Assembly (NCBI GenBank): GCA_032718475.1
Contig: JAUCBJ010003530.1
Location: 1-64,000, forward strand
Origin: Nemertoderma westbladi
Lineage: Eukaryota > Xenacoelomorpha > Nemertodermatida > Nemertodermatidae
Reading direction: 5' to 3'
Length of the DNA stretch: 64,000 nt
The notes under the pieces were generated by a model. The model searched no databases, was not told where the DNA came from, and saw only the letters and a program-made list of their open reading frames with translations. How positions within the stretch are numbered: the stretch's first letter is position 1; every line of letters begins with the position of its first letter. The position numbers were made by a program, and so were the translations under genes. This document shows positions 46,923-59,513 of the stretch, one piece after another.

Positions 46923-47030
46923 AAATGATAGATGTTGATCTAAAAAATATATAACAGATCAATAAACAAATATATGAAGCATAATAATAAATATTGAAAA
47001 TTTATATGAAACATTACAATATGCGCGCGT
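46923..47030 (+). repeat. Duplicate of the GPCR stop-codon/3' flank
   Basis: About 100 bp here match 45190-45290: AATGATAGATGTTG-TCTAAAA, then ATCAATAAACAAATATATGA and ATATGAAACATTAC. It begins at bases corresponding to the GPCR stop codon, but no GPCR coding sequence precedes it. Confidence 0.8.
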
Positions 47031-47274
47031 CTGCTCTGAAAAATGTCGTGGAAGTGGTAACTAAAAACATCAGCATTTCCCGGTGGTCACAAGAAAAGTT
47101 AATGATAGCAGATATTATGCTATCAGTAAGCCATACTTCAGGGTCGACTAGGGAGTTAATATCACTGGAATATGAAATAGGAATCCCAGCCAACATGTAC
47201 ATGTCTTCTGAATTATTAGGGGGATCATTAAGCAATATGCTCTCGGATAAGGCAATAATGGTGGAATTCATCAC
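47014..47274 (-). pseudogene. Possible Ulp1-type (C48) protease fragment
   Basis: An 86-codon minus-strand frame containing PEVWLTDSIISAIINF. The WLTD-x-I-I pattern resembles the start of the Ulp1/SENP cysteine protease core (WLNDEVINFYL type), a domain also carried by some DNA transposons. The catalytic His, Asp and Cys are not present, and both strands are open here. The family match rests on one motif. Confidence 0.3.
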
Positions 47275-47314
47275 GGTGGGGATTATATGTAGGGTGTTAA
47301 GGTGTGCAAATTAG

Positions 47315-47546
47315 GCACACAACAAATACAGTAATAATAAGTAGGAAAAGTATGAAAAGAACGGAGTACACAAACACAAAGAACGATACAACAGTTATTG
47401 CAGTTAAGTAAAAGTTTACAGCGATCACAATAGTAAACAGATAACATGTTATACTATAAATAATACGGCAATTATAACGAGCCTGCCTATTAATAGGCCA
47501 GGGTAGTTCTTGTCAAGAGTTGAGCCGTTCAAAAACACGATGTCGT

Positions 47547-47578
<32 letters not shown>

Positions 47579-48519
47579 TAACCATCCAATATCTCAAAAA
47601 CTCAAACAGGTACGCAAAAATTTTAATAACAAACTCTCCATAAATTTTGGTTGCGCACAAGACTGTATATTCTTTGTGGCGTTTCGATCACGGGGTCACT
47701 GAAAATACCGGTTTTGAAAATTTAAAGTCGAATTTCACCGATTTCAACTCGTCGACTATGCATTTTTATTTGAGATATTCAGTCACCTGAGCAACATATT
47801 TGAGCCTCAGAATCTTTTCAAATATCGCTAATCTCGCACAGAACGTCGCCAAAATTTGTTATTCCGGCAAAAAAACGCACAAATTTGTCTAAAAGATTAA
47901 ATTATTGGTTGCAAAATAATATGATTCAACTAGAAAAGCCAGCCAGTTGGCTGTAAGGCATATAGACAAACGTAGTGTAGTTGGGTCCCTCCTTATTCAT
48001 TATCATCAACCTATAAAACATTTGAACGGCCCAGTGCTTACAATGATATTCCCATAGGACTCACAGGGAAGAGCTATTCAGCTGGCGGGGTAATACATTA
48101 TACAAACTAACAGTTGGTATTTGATTACTGTCTGGGATAGAGTGAGAGAGTAATAAATTTGGCAAGTAATATATTTCTCTGCAGTTTGGGTTATCCAATC
48201 CATTCAATAAATAGTAGTAGCTTACTAGGCCCTCATGAGTACTAGCAGCTGGTGTTTCTATCGTTGAGTTGATGGCAATTTTCGTGTTTTCATTTCCGCT
48301 CACTCAGGGTACTGGTTTGAGGGCCAGGTTCGTTTAAAGCCAGCTTGCTGGCTTTCTAGTACTGTAAGGTTTGATATGGAATACAGATTGTGTGAGCACA
48401 GATGATTGATAAATTGACAGTAAACAACAGTAATTAGTTATTACACTGTGACATGAAACCGGGAGATAAATGAAGTGATGAATTGCAATTAAGCAGGTTG
48501 AATAAGCAGGCAGCAGAAG
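47315..48519. other. Intergenic sequence with a short (TG)n
   Basis: (GT)n at about 47545-47569. An 80-codon minus-strand frame at 48061-48303 (MSGNENTKIAINSTIETP start) is unremarkable and left uncalled. A weak inverted match, GCCGTTCAAA near 47523 and TTTGAACGGC near 48022, is discussed under rejected items. Confidence 0.4.
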
Positions 48520-49140
48520 GCAATAGCAGATGGAAGGAAGGTTGCAATAGCAGATGGAAGGAAGATTGCAATAGCAGATGGAAGGAAGGTTGCAATAGCA
48601 GATGGAAGGAAGGTTGCAATAGCAGATGGAAGGAAGGTTGCAATAGCAGATGGAAGGAAGGTTGCAATAGCAGATGGAAGAAAGGTTGCAATAGCAGATG
48701 TAATGAAGGTTGCAATAGGACATGGAAGGAAGGTTGCAATAGCAGATGGAAGGAAGGATTCAATAGCAGATGGAAGGAAGGTTGCAATAGCAGATGGAAG
48801 GAAGGTTGCAATAGCAGATGGAAGGAAGGTTGCAATAGCAGATGGAAGGAAGGATTCAATAGCAGATGGAAGGAAGGTTGCAATAGCAGATGGAAGGAAG
48901 GTTGCAATAGCAGATGGAAGGAAGGTTGCAATAGCAGATGGAAGGAAGGTTGCAATAGCAGATGGAAGGAAGGATTCAATAGCAGATGGAAGGAAGGTTG
49001 CAATAGCAGATGGAAGGAAGGTTGCAATAGCAGATGGAAGGAAGGTTGCAATAGCAGATGGAAGGAAGGTTGCAATAGCAGATGGAAGGAAGGTTGCAAT
49101 AGCAGATGGAAGGAAGGTTGCAATAGCAGATGGAAGGAAG

Positions 49141-52100
49141 GTTACAATAGGACATGGAAGGAAGGTTGCAATAGCAGATGGAAGGAAGGTTGCAATAGCA
49201 GATGGAAGGAAGGTTGCAATAGCAGATGGAAGGAAGGTTGCAATAGCAGATGGAAGGAAGGTTGCATAAGCAGATGGAAGGAAGGTTGCAATAGCAGATG
49301 TAAGGAAGGTTGCAATAGGACATGGAAGGAAGGTTGCAATAGCAGATGGAAGGAAGGATTCAATAGCAGATGGAAGGAAGGTTGCAATAGCAGATGGAAG
49401 GAAGGTTGCAATAGCAGATGGAAGGAAGGTTGCAATAGCAGATGGAAGGAAGGATTCAATAGCAGATGGAAGGAAGGTTGCAATAGCAGATGGAAGGAAG
49501 GTTGCAATAGCAGATGGAAGGAAGGTTGCAATAGCAGATGGAAGGAAGGTTGCAATAGCAGATGGAAGGAAGGTTGCAATAGCAGATGGAAGGAAGGATT
49601 CAATAGCAGATGGAAGGAAGGTTGCAATAGCAGATGGAAGGAAGGTTGCAATAGCAGATGGAAGGAAGGTTGCAATATCAGATGGAAGGAAGGTTGCAAT
49701 AGCAGATGGAAGGAAGGTTGCAATAGCAGATGGAAGGAAGGTTGCAATAGCAGATGGAAGGAAGGTTACAATAGCAGATGGAAGGAAGAATTCAATAGCA
49801 GATGGAAGGACGGTTGCAATAGCAGATGGAAGGAAGGTTGCAATAGCAGATGGAAGGAAGGTTGCAATAGCAGATGGAAGGAAGGTTGCAATAGCAGATG
49901 GAAGGAAGGTTGCAATAGCAGATGGAAGGGGAAGATTGCAATAGCAGATGGAAGGAAGGTTGCAATAGCAGATGGAAGGAAGGTTGCAATAGCAGATGGA
50001 AGGAAGGTTGCAATAGCAGATGGAAGGAAGGTTGCAATAGCAGATGGAAGGAAGGTTGCAATAGGACATGGAAGGAAGGTTGCAATAGCAGTTGGAAGGA
50101 AGGTTGCAATAGCAGATGGAAGGAAGGTTGCAATAGCAGATGGAAGGAAGGTTGCAATAGCAGATGGAAGGAAGAATTCAATAGCAGATGGAAGGAAGGT
50201 TGCAATAGCAGATGGAAGGAAGGTTGCATTAGCAGATGGAAGGAAGGTTGCAATAGCAGATGTAAGGAAGGTTGCAATAGGATATGGAAGGAAGGTTGCA
50301 ATAGCAGATGGAAGGAAGGTTGCAATAGGACATGGAAGGAAGGTTGCAATAGCAGTTGGAAGGAAGGTTGCAATAGCAGATGGAAGGAAGGTTGCAATAG
50401 CAGATGGAAGGAAGGTTGCAATAGCAGATGAAAGGAAGGTTGCAATAGCAGATGGAAGGAAGGTTGCAATAGCAGATGTAAGGAAGGTTGCAATAGGATA
50501 TGGAAGGAAGGTTGCAATAGCAGATGGAAGGAAGGTTGCAATAGCAGATGGAAGGAAGGATTCAATAGCAGATGGAAGGAAGGTTGCAATAGCAGATGGA
50601 AGGAAGGTTGCAATAGCAGATGGAAGGAAGGTTGCAATAGCAGATGGAAGGAAGGTTGCAATAGCAGATGGAAGGAAGGTTGCAATAGCAGATGGAAGGA
50701 AGGTTGCAATAGCAGATGGAAGGAAGTTTGCAATAGCAGATTGAAGGAAGAATTCAATAGCAGATGGAAGGAAGGTTGCAATAGCAGATGGAAGGAAGGT
50801 TGCAATAGCAGATGGAAGGAAGGTTGCAATAGCAGATGGAAGGAAGGTTGCAATAGCAGATGGAAGGAAGGTTGCAATAGCAGATGGAAGGAAGATTGCA
50901 ATAGCAGATGGAAGGAAGGTTGCAATAGCAGATGGAAGGAAGGTTGCAATAGCAGATGGAAGGAAGGTTGCAATAGGACATGGAAGGAAGGTTGCAATAG
51001 CAGTTTGAAGGAAGGTTGCAATAGCAGATGGAAGGAAGGTTGCAATAGCATATGGAAGGAAGGTTGCAATAGCAGATGAAAGGAAGGTTGCAATAGCAGA
51101 TGGAAGGAAGGTTGCAATAGCAGATGGAAGGAAGGATTCAATAGCAGATGGAAGGAAGGTTGCAATAGCAGATGGAAGGAAGGTTGCAATAGCAGATGGA
51201 AGGAAGGTTGCAATAGCAGATGGAAGGAAGGTTGCAATAGCAGATGGAAGGAAGGTTGCAATAGCAGATGGAAGGAAGGTTGCAATAGCAGATGGAAGGA
51301 AGGTTGCAATAGCAGATGGAAGGAAGGTTGCAATAGCAGATGGAAGGAAGGTTGCAATAGCAGATGGAAGGAAGAATTCAATAGCAGATGGAAGGAAGGT
51401 TGCAATAGCAGATGGAAGGAAGGTTGCAATAGCAGATGGAAGGAAGGTTGCAATAGCAGATGGAAGGAAGAATTCAATAGCAGATGGAAGGAAGGTTGCA
51501 ATAGCAGATGGAAGGAAGGTTGCAATAGCAGATGGAAGGAAGGTTGCAATAGCAGATGGAAGGAAGGTTGCAATAGCAGATGGAAGGAAGGTTGCAATAG
51601 CAGATGGAAGGAAGGTTGCAATAGCAGATGGAAGGAAGAATTCAATAGCAGATGGAAGGAAGGTTGCAATAGCAGATGGAAGGAAGGTTGCAATATCAGA
51701 TGGAAGGAAGGTTGCAATAGCAGATGGAAGGAAGGTTGCAATAGCAGATGGAAGGAAGAATTCAATAGCAGATGGAAGGAAGGTTGCAATAGCAGATGGA
51801 AGGAAGGTTGCAATAGCAGATGGAAGGAAGGTTGCAATAGCAGATGTAAGGAAGGTTGCAATAGGACATGGAAGGAAGGTTGCAATAGCAGATGGAAGGA
51901 AGGTTGCAATAGCAGATGGAAGGAAGGATTCAATAGCAGATGGAAGGAAGGTTGCAATAGCAGATGGAAGGAAGGTTGCAATAGCAGATGGAAGGAAGGT
52001 TGCAATAGCAGATGGAAGGAAGGTTGCAATAGCAGATGGAAGGAAGGTTACAATAGGACATGGAAGGAAGGTTGCAATAGCAGATGGAAGGAAGGTTGCA

Positions 52101-55100
52101 ATAGCAGATGGAAGGAAGGTTGCAATAGCAGATGGAAGGAAGGTTGCAATAGCAGATGGAAGGAAGGTTGCAATAGCAGATGGAAGGAAGGTTGCAATAG
52201 CAGATGTAAGGAAGGTTGCAATAGGACATGGAAGGAAGGTTGCAATAGCAGATGGAAGGAAGGATTCAATAGCAGATGGAAGGAAGGTTGCAATAGCAGA
52301 TGGAAGGAAGGTTGCAATAGCAGATGGAAGGAAGGTTGCAATAGCAGATGGAAGGAAGGATTCAATAGCAGATGGAAGGAAGGTTGCAATAGCAGATGGA
52401 AGGAAGGTTGCAATAGCAGATGGAAGGAAGGTTGCAATAGCAGATGGAAGGAAGGTTGCAATAGCAGATGGAAGGAAGGTTGCAATAGCAGATGGAAGGA
52501 AGGATTCAATAGCAGATGGAAGGAAGGTTGCAATAGCAGATGGAAGGAAGGTTGCAATAGCAGATGGAAGGAAGGTTGCAATAGCAGATGGAAGGAAGGT
52601 TGCAATAGCAGATGGAAGGAAGGTTGTAATAGCAGATGGAAGGAAGGTTGCAATAGCAGATGGAAGGAAGGTTACAATAGCAGATGGAAGGAAGAATTCA
52701 ATAGCAGATGGAAGGACGGTTGCAATAGCAGATGGAAGGAAGGTTGCAATAGCAGATGGAAGGAAGGTTGCAATAGCAGATGGAAGGAAGGTTGCAATAG
52801 CAGATGGAAGGAAGGTTGCAATAGCAGATGGAAGGAAGATTGCAATAGCAGATGGAAGGAAGGTTGCAATAGCAGATGGAAGGAAGGTTGCAATAGCAGA
52901 TGGAAGGAAGGTTGCAATAGCAGATGGAAGGAAGGTTGCAATAGCAGATGGAAGGAAGGTTGCAATAGGACATGGAAGGAAGGTTGCAATAGCAGTTGGA
53001 AGGAAGGTTGCAATAGCAGATGGAAGGAAGGTTGCAATAGCAGATGGAAGGAAGGTTGCAATAGCAGATGGAAGGAAGAATTCAATAGCAGATGGAAGGA
53101 AGGTTGCAATAGCAGATGGAAGGAAGGTTGCAATAGCAGATGGAAGGAAGGTTGCAATAGCAGATGTAAGGAAGGTTGCAATAGGATATGGAAGGAAGGT
53201 TGCAATAGCAGATGGAAGGAAGGTTGCAATAGGACATGGAAGGAAGGTTGCAATAGCAGTTGGAAGGAAGGTTGCAATAGCAGATGGAAGGAAGGTTGCA
53301 ATAGCAGATGGAAGGAAGGTTGCAATAGCAGATGAAAGGAAGGTTGCAATAGCAGATGGAAGGAAGGTTGCAATAGCAGATGTAAGGAAGGTTGCAATAG
53401 GATATGGAAGGAAGGTTGCAATAGCAGATGGAAGGAAGGTTGCAATAGCAGATGGAAGGAAGGATTCAATAGCAGATGGAAGGAAGGTTGCAATAGCAGA
53501 TGGAAGGAAGGTTGCAATAGCAGATGGAAGGAAGGTTGCAATAGCAGATGGAAGGAAGGTTGCAATAGCAGATGGAAGGAAGGTTGCAATAGCAGATGGA
53601 AGGAAGGTTGCAATAGCAGATGGAAGGAAGTTTGCAATAGCAGATTGAAGGAAGAATTCAATAGCAGATGGAAGGAAGGTTGCAATAGCAGATGGAAGGA
53701 AGGTTGCAATAGCAGATGGAAGGAAGGTTGCAATAGCAGATGGAAGGAAGGTTGCAATAGCAGATGGAAGGAAGGTTGCAATAGCAGATGGAAGGAAGAT
53801 TGCAATAGCAGATGGAAGGAAGGTTGCAATAGCAGATGGAAGGAAGGTTGCAATAGCAGATGGAAGGAAGGTTGCAATAGGACATGGAAGGAAGGTTGCA
53901 ATAGCAGTTTGAAGGAAGGTTGCAATAGCAGATGGAAGGAAGGTTGCAATAGCAGATGGATGGAAGGTTGCAATAGCAGATGAAAGGAAGGTTGCAATAG
54001 CAGATGGAAGGAAGGTTGCAATAGCAGATGGAAGGAAGGATTCAATAGCAGATGGAAGGAAGGTTGCAATAGCAGATGGAAGGAAGGTTGCAATAGCAGA
54101 TGGAAGGAAGGTTGCAATAGCAGATGGAAGGAAGGTTGCAATAGCAGATGGAAGGAAGGTTGCAATAGCAGATGGAAGGAAGGTTGCAATAGCAGATGGA
54201 AGGAAGGTTGCAATAGCAGATGGAAGGAAGGTTGCAATAGCAGATGGAAGGAAGAATTCAATAGCAGATGGAAGGAAGGTTGCAATAGCAGATGGAAGGA
54301 AGGTTGCAATATCAGATGGAAGGAAGGTTGCAATAGCAGATGGAAGGAAGGTTGCAATAGCAGATGGAAGGAAGAATTCAATAGCAGATGGAAGGAAGGT
54401 TGCAATAGCAGATGGAAGGAAGGTTGCAATAGCAGATGGAAGGAAGGTTGCAATAGCAGATGTAAGGAAGGTTGCAATAGGACATGGAAGGAAGGTTGCA
54501 ATAGCAGATGGAAGGAAGGTTGCAATAGCAGATGGAAGGAAGGATTCAATAGCAGATGGAAGGAAGGTTGCAATAGCAGATGGAAGGAAGGTTGCAATAG
54601 CAGATGGAAGGAAGGTTGCAATAGCAGATGGAAGGAAGGTTGCAATAGCAGATGGAAGGAAGGTTACAATAGGACATGGAAGGAAGGTTGCAATAGCAGA
54701 TGGAAGGAAGGTTGCAATAGCAGATGGAAGGAAGGTTGCAATAGCAGATGGAAGGAAGGTTGCAATAGCAGATGGAAGGAAGGTTGCAATAGCAGATGGA
54801 AGGAAGGTTGCAATAGCAGATGTAAGGAAGGTTGCAATAGGACATGGAAGGAAGGTTGCAATAGCAGATGGAAGGAAGGATTCAATAGCAGATGGAAGGA
54901 AGGTTGCAATAGCAGATGGAAGGAAGGTTGCAATAGCAGATGGAAGGAAGGTTGCAATAGCAGATGGAAGGAAGGATTCAATAGCAGATGGAAGGAAGGT
55001 TGCAATAGCAGATGGAAGGAAGGTTGCAATAGCAGATGGAAGGAAGGTTGCAATAGCAGATGGAAGGAAGGTTGCAATAGCAGATGGAAGGAAGGTTGCA

Positions 55101-57278
55101 ATAGCAGATGGAAGGAAGGATTCAATAGCAGATGGAAGGAAGGTTGCAATAGCAGATGGAAGGAAGGTTGCAATAGCAGATGGAAGGAAGGTTGCAATAG
55201 CAGATGGAAGGAAGGTTGCAATAGCAGATGGAAGGAAGGTTGTAATAGCAGATGGAAGGAAGGTTGCAATAGCAGATGGAAGGAAGGTTACAATAGCAGA
55301 TGGAAGGAAGAATTCAATAGCAGATGGAAGGACGGTTGCAATAGCAGATGGAAGGAAGGTTGCAATAGCAGATGGAAGGAAGGTTGCAATAGCAGATGGA
55401 AGGAAGGTTGCAATAGCAGATGGAAGGAAGGTTGCAATAGCAGATGGAAGGAAGATTGCAATAGCAGATGGAAGGAAGGTTGCAATAGCAGATGGAAGGA
55501 AGGTTGCAATAGCAGATGGAAGGAAGGTTGCAATAGCAGATGGAAGGAAGGTTGCAATAGCAGATGGAAGGAAGGTTGCAATAGGACATGGAAGGAAGGT
55601 TGCAATAGCAGTTGGAAGGAAGGTTGCAATAGCAGATGGAAGGAAGGTTGCAATAGCAGATGGAAGGAAGGTTGCAATAGCAGATGGAAGGAAGAATTCA
55701 ATAGCAGATGGAAGGAAGGTTGCAATAGCAGATGGAAGGAAGGTTGCAATAGCAGATGGAAGGAAGGTTGCAATAGCAGATGTAAGGAAGGTTGCAATAG
55801 GATATGGAAGGAAGGTTGCAATAGCAGATGGAAGGAAGGTTGCAATAGGACATGGAAGGAAGGTTGCAATAGCAGTTGGAAGGAAGGTTGCAATAGCAGA
55901 TGGAAGGAAGGTTGCAATAGCAGATGGAAGGAAGGTTGCAATAGCAGATGAAAGGAAGGTTGCAATAGCAGATGGAAGGAAGGTTGCAATAGCAGATGTA
56001 AGGAAGGTTGCAATAGGATATGGAAGGAAGGTTGCAATAGCAGATGGAAGGAAGGTTGCAATAGCAGATGGAAGGAAGGATTCAATAGCAGATGGAAGGA
56101 AGGTTGCAATAGCAGATGGAAGGAAGGTTGCAATAGCAGATGGAAGGAAGGTTGCAATAGCAGATGGAAGGAAGGTTGCAATAGCAGATGGAAGGAAGGT
56201 TGCAATAGCAGATGGAAGGAAGGTTGCAATAGCAGATGGAAGGAAGTTTGCAATAGCAGATTGAAGGAAGAATTCAATAGCAGATGGAAGGAAGGTTGCA
56301 ATAGCAGATGGAAGGAAGGTTGCAATAGCAGATGGAAGGAAGGTTGCAATAGCAGATGGAAGGAAGGTTGCAATAGCAGATGGAAGGAAGGTTGCAATAG
56401 CAGATGGAAGGAAGATTGCAATAGCAGATGGAAGGAAGGTTGCAATAGCAGATGGAAGGAAGGTTGCAATAGCAGATGGAAGGAAGGTTGCAATAGGACA
56501 TGGAAGGAAGGTTGCAATAGCAGTTTGAAGGAAGGTTGCAATAGCAGATGGAAGGAAGGTTGCAATAGCAGATGGATGGAAGGTTGCAATAGCAGATGAA
56601 AGGAAGGTTGCAATAGCAGATGGAAGGAAGGTTGCAATAGCAGATGGAAGGAAGGATTCAATAGCAGATGGAAGGAAGGTTGCAATAGCAGATGGAAGGA
56701 AGGTTGCAATAGCAGATGGAAGGAAGGTTGCAATAGCAGATGGAAGGAAGGTTGCAATAGCAGATGGAAGGAAGGTTGCAATAGCAGATGGAAGGAAGGT
56801 TGCAATAGCAGATGGAAGGAAGGTTGCAATAGCAGATGGAAGGAAGGTTGCAATAGCAGATGGAAGGAAGGTTGCAATAGCAGATGGAAGGAAGAATTCA
56901 ATAGCAGATGGAAGGAAGGTTGCAATAGCAGATGGAAGGAAGGTTGCAATAGCAGATGGAAGGAAGGTTGCAATAGCAGATGGAAGGAAGAATTCAATAG
57001 CAGATGGAAGGAAGGTTGCAATAGCAGATGGAAGGAAGGTTGCAATAGCAGATGGAAGGAAGGTTGCAATAGCAGATGGAAGGAAGGTTGCAATAGCAGA
57101 TGGAAGGAAGGTTGCAATAGCAGATGGAAGGAAGGTTGCAATAGCAGATGGAAGGAAGAATTCAATAGCAGATGGAAGGAAGGTTGCAATAGCAGATGGA
57201 AGGAAGGTTGCAATAGCAGATGGAAGGAAGGTTGCAATAGCAGATGGAAGGAAGGTTGCAATAGCAGATGGAAGGAAG
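49141..57278 (+). repeat. Higher-order duplications inside the 24 bp satellite
   Basis: Marker units recur in order. GTTACAATAGGACATGG lies at 49141, 52047 and 54663. GTTTGCAATAGCAGATTG followed by a GAATTC unit lies near 50728, 53632 and 56248. The second and third copies are 2,616 bp apart (109 units); the first and second are 2,904-2,906 bp apart (121 units, with the 2 bp difference explained by the gain near 49928). A GATGGATGG variant is shared only by the second and third copies (53957 and 56573), so that duplication is the younger. Confidence 0.85.
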
Positions 57279-59513
57279 AATTCAATAGCAGATGGAAGGA
57301 AGGTTGCAATAGCAGATGGAAGGAAGGTTGCAATAGCAGATGGAAGGAAGGTTGCAATAGCAGATGTAAGGAAGGTTGCAATAGGACATGGAAGGAAGGT
57401 TGCAATAGCAGATGGAAGGAAGGTTGCAATAGCAGATGGAAGGAAGGATTCAATAGCAGATGGAAGGAAGGTTGCAATAGCAGATGGAAGGAAGGTTGCA
57501 ATAGCAGATAGAAGGAAGGTTTCAATAGCAGATGGAAGGAAGGTTGCAATAGCAGATGGAAGGAAGGTTGCAATAGCAGATGGAAGGAAGGTTGCAATAG
57601 CAGATGGAAGGAAGGTTGCAATAGCAGATGGAAGGAAGAATTCAATAGCAGATGGAAGGAAGGTTGCAATAGCAGATGGAAGGAAGGTTGCAATAGCAGA
57701 TGGAAGGAAGGTTGCAATAGCAGATGGAAGGAAGGTTGCAATAGCAGATGGAAGGAAGGTTGCAATAGCAGATGGAAGGAATGTTGCAATAGCAGATGGA
57801 AGGAAGGTTGCAATAGCAGATGGAAGGAAGGTTGCAATAGCAGATGGAAGGAAGGTTGCAATAGCAGATGGAAGGAAGGTTGCAATAGCAGATGGAAGGA
57901 AGGTTGCAATAGCAGATGGAAGGAAGATTGCAATAGCAGATGGAAGGAAGGTTGCAATAGCAGATGGAAGGAAGGTTGCAATAGCAGATGGAAGGAAGGT
58001 TGCAATAGCAGATGGAAGGAAGGTTGCAATAGCAGATGGAAGGAAGGTTGCAATAGGACATGGAAGGAAGGTTGCAATAGCAGTTGGAAGGAAGGTTGCA
58101 ATAGCAGATGGAAGGAAGGTTGCAATAGCACATGGAAGGAAGATTGCAATAGCAGATGAAAGGAAGGTTGCAATAGCAGATGGAAGGAAGGTTGCAATAG
58201 CAGATGGAAGGAAGGTTGCAATAGCAGATGGAAGGAAGGTTGCAATAGCAGATGGAAGGAAGGTTGCAATAGCAGATGTAAGGAAGGTTGCAATAGGATA
58301 TGGAAGGAAGGTTGCAATAGCAGATGGAAGGAAGGTTGCAATAGCAGATGGAAGGAATGTTTCAATAGCAGATGGAAGAAAGGTTGCAATAGCAGATGGA
58401 AGGAAGGTTGCAATAGCAAATGGAAGGAAGGTTGCAATAGCAGATGGAAGGAAGGTTGCAATAGCAGATGGAAGGAAGGTTGCAATAGCAGATTGAAGGA
58501 AGGTTGCAATAGCAGATGGAAGGAAGGTTGCAATAGCAGATGGAAGGAAGGTTGCAATAGCAGATGGAAGGAAGGTTGCAATAGCAGATGGAAGGAATGT
58601 TGCAGTAGCAGATGGAAGGAAGGTTGCAATAGCAGATGGAAGGAAGGTTGCAATAGCAGATGGAAGGAAGGTTGCAATAGCAGATGGAAGGAAGGTTGCA
58701 ATGGCAGATGGAAGGAAGGTTGTAATAGCAGATGGAAGGAAGGATTCAATAGCAGATGGAAGGAAGGTTGCAATATCAGATGGAAGGAAGGTTGCATTAG
58801 CAGATGGAAGGAAGGATGCAATAGCAGATGGAAGTAAGGATTCAATAGCAGAAGGAAGGAAGGTTGCAATAGCAGATGGAAGGAAGGTTGCAATAGCAGA
58901 TGGAAGGAAGGTTGCAATAGCAGATGGAAGGAAGGTTGCAATAGCAGATGGAAGGAAGGTTGCAATAGCAGATGGAAGGAAGGTTGCAATAGCAGAAGGA
59001 AGGAAGTTTGCATTAGCAGATGGAAGGAAGGTTGCAATAGCAGATGGAAGGAAGGTTGCAATAGCAGATGGAAGGAAGGTTGCAATAGCAGATGGAAGGA
59101 AGGTTGCAATAGCAGATGGAAGGAAGGTTGCAATAGCAGATGGAAGGAAGGTCGCATTAGCAGATGGAAGGAAGGTCGCATTAGCAGATGGAAGGAAGGT
59201 TGCATTAGCAGATGGAAGTAAGGATTCAATAGCAGAAGGAAGGAAGGTTGCAATAGCAGATGGAAGGAAGGTTGCAATAGCAGATGGAAGGAAGGTTGCA
59301 ATAGCAGATGGAAGGAAGGTTGCAATAGCAGATGGAAGGAAGGTTGCAATAGCAGATGGAAGGAAGGTTGCAATAGCAGATGGAAGGGAGGATGCAATAG
59401 CAGATGGAAGGAAGGTTGCAATAGCAGATGGAAGGAAGGTTGCATTAGCAGATGGAAGGAAGGTTGCAATAGCAGATGGAAGTAAAGTTGCAATAGGACA
59501 TGGAAGGAAGGTT

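Noticed and set aside
47513-48032. MITE defined by GCCGTTCAAA / TTTGAACGGC
   Set aside because: The inverted match is only about 10 bp and I found no target duplication or further terminal match.
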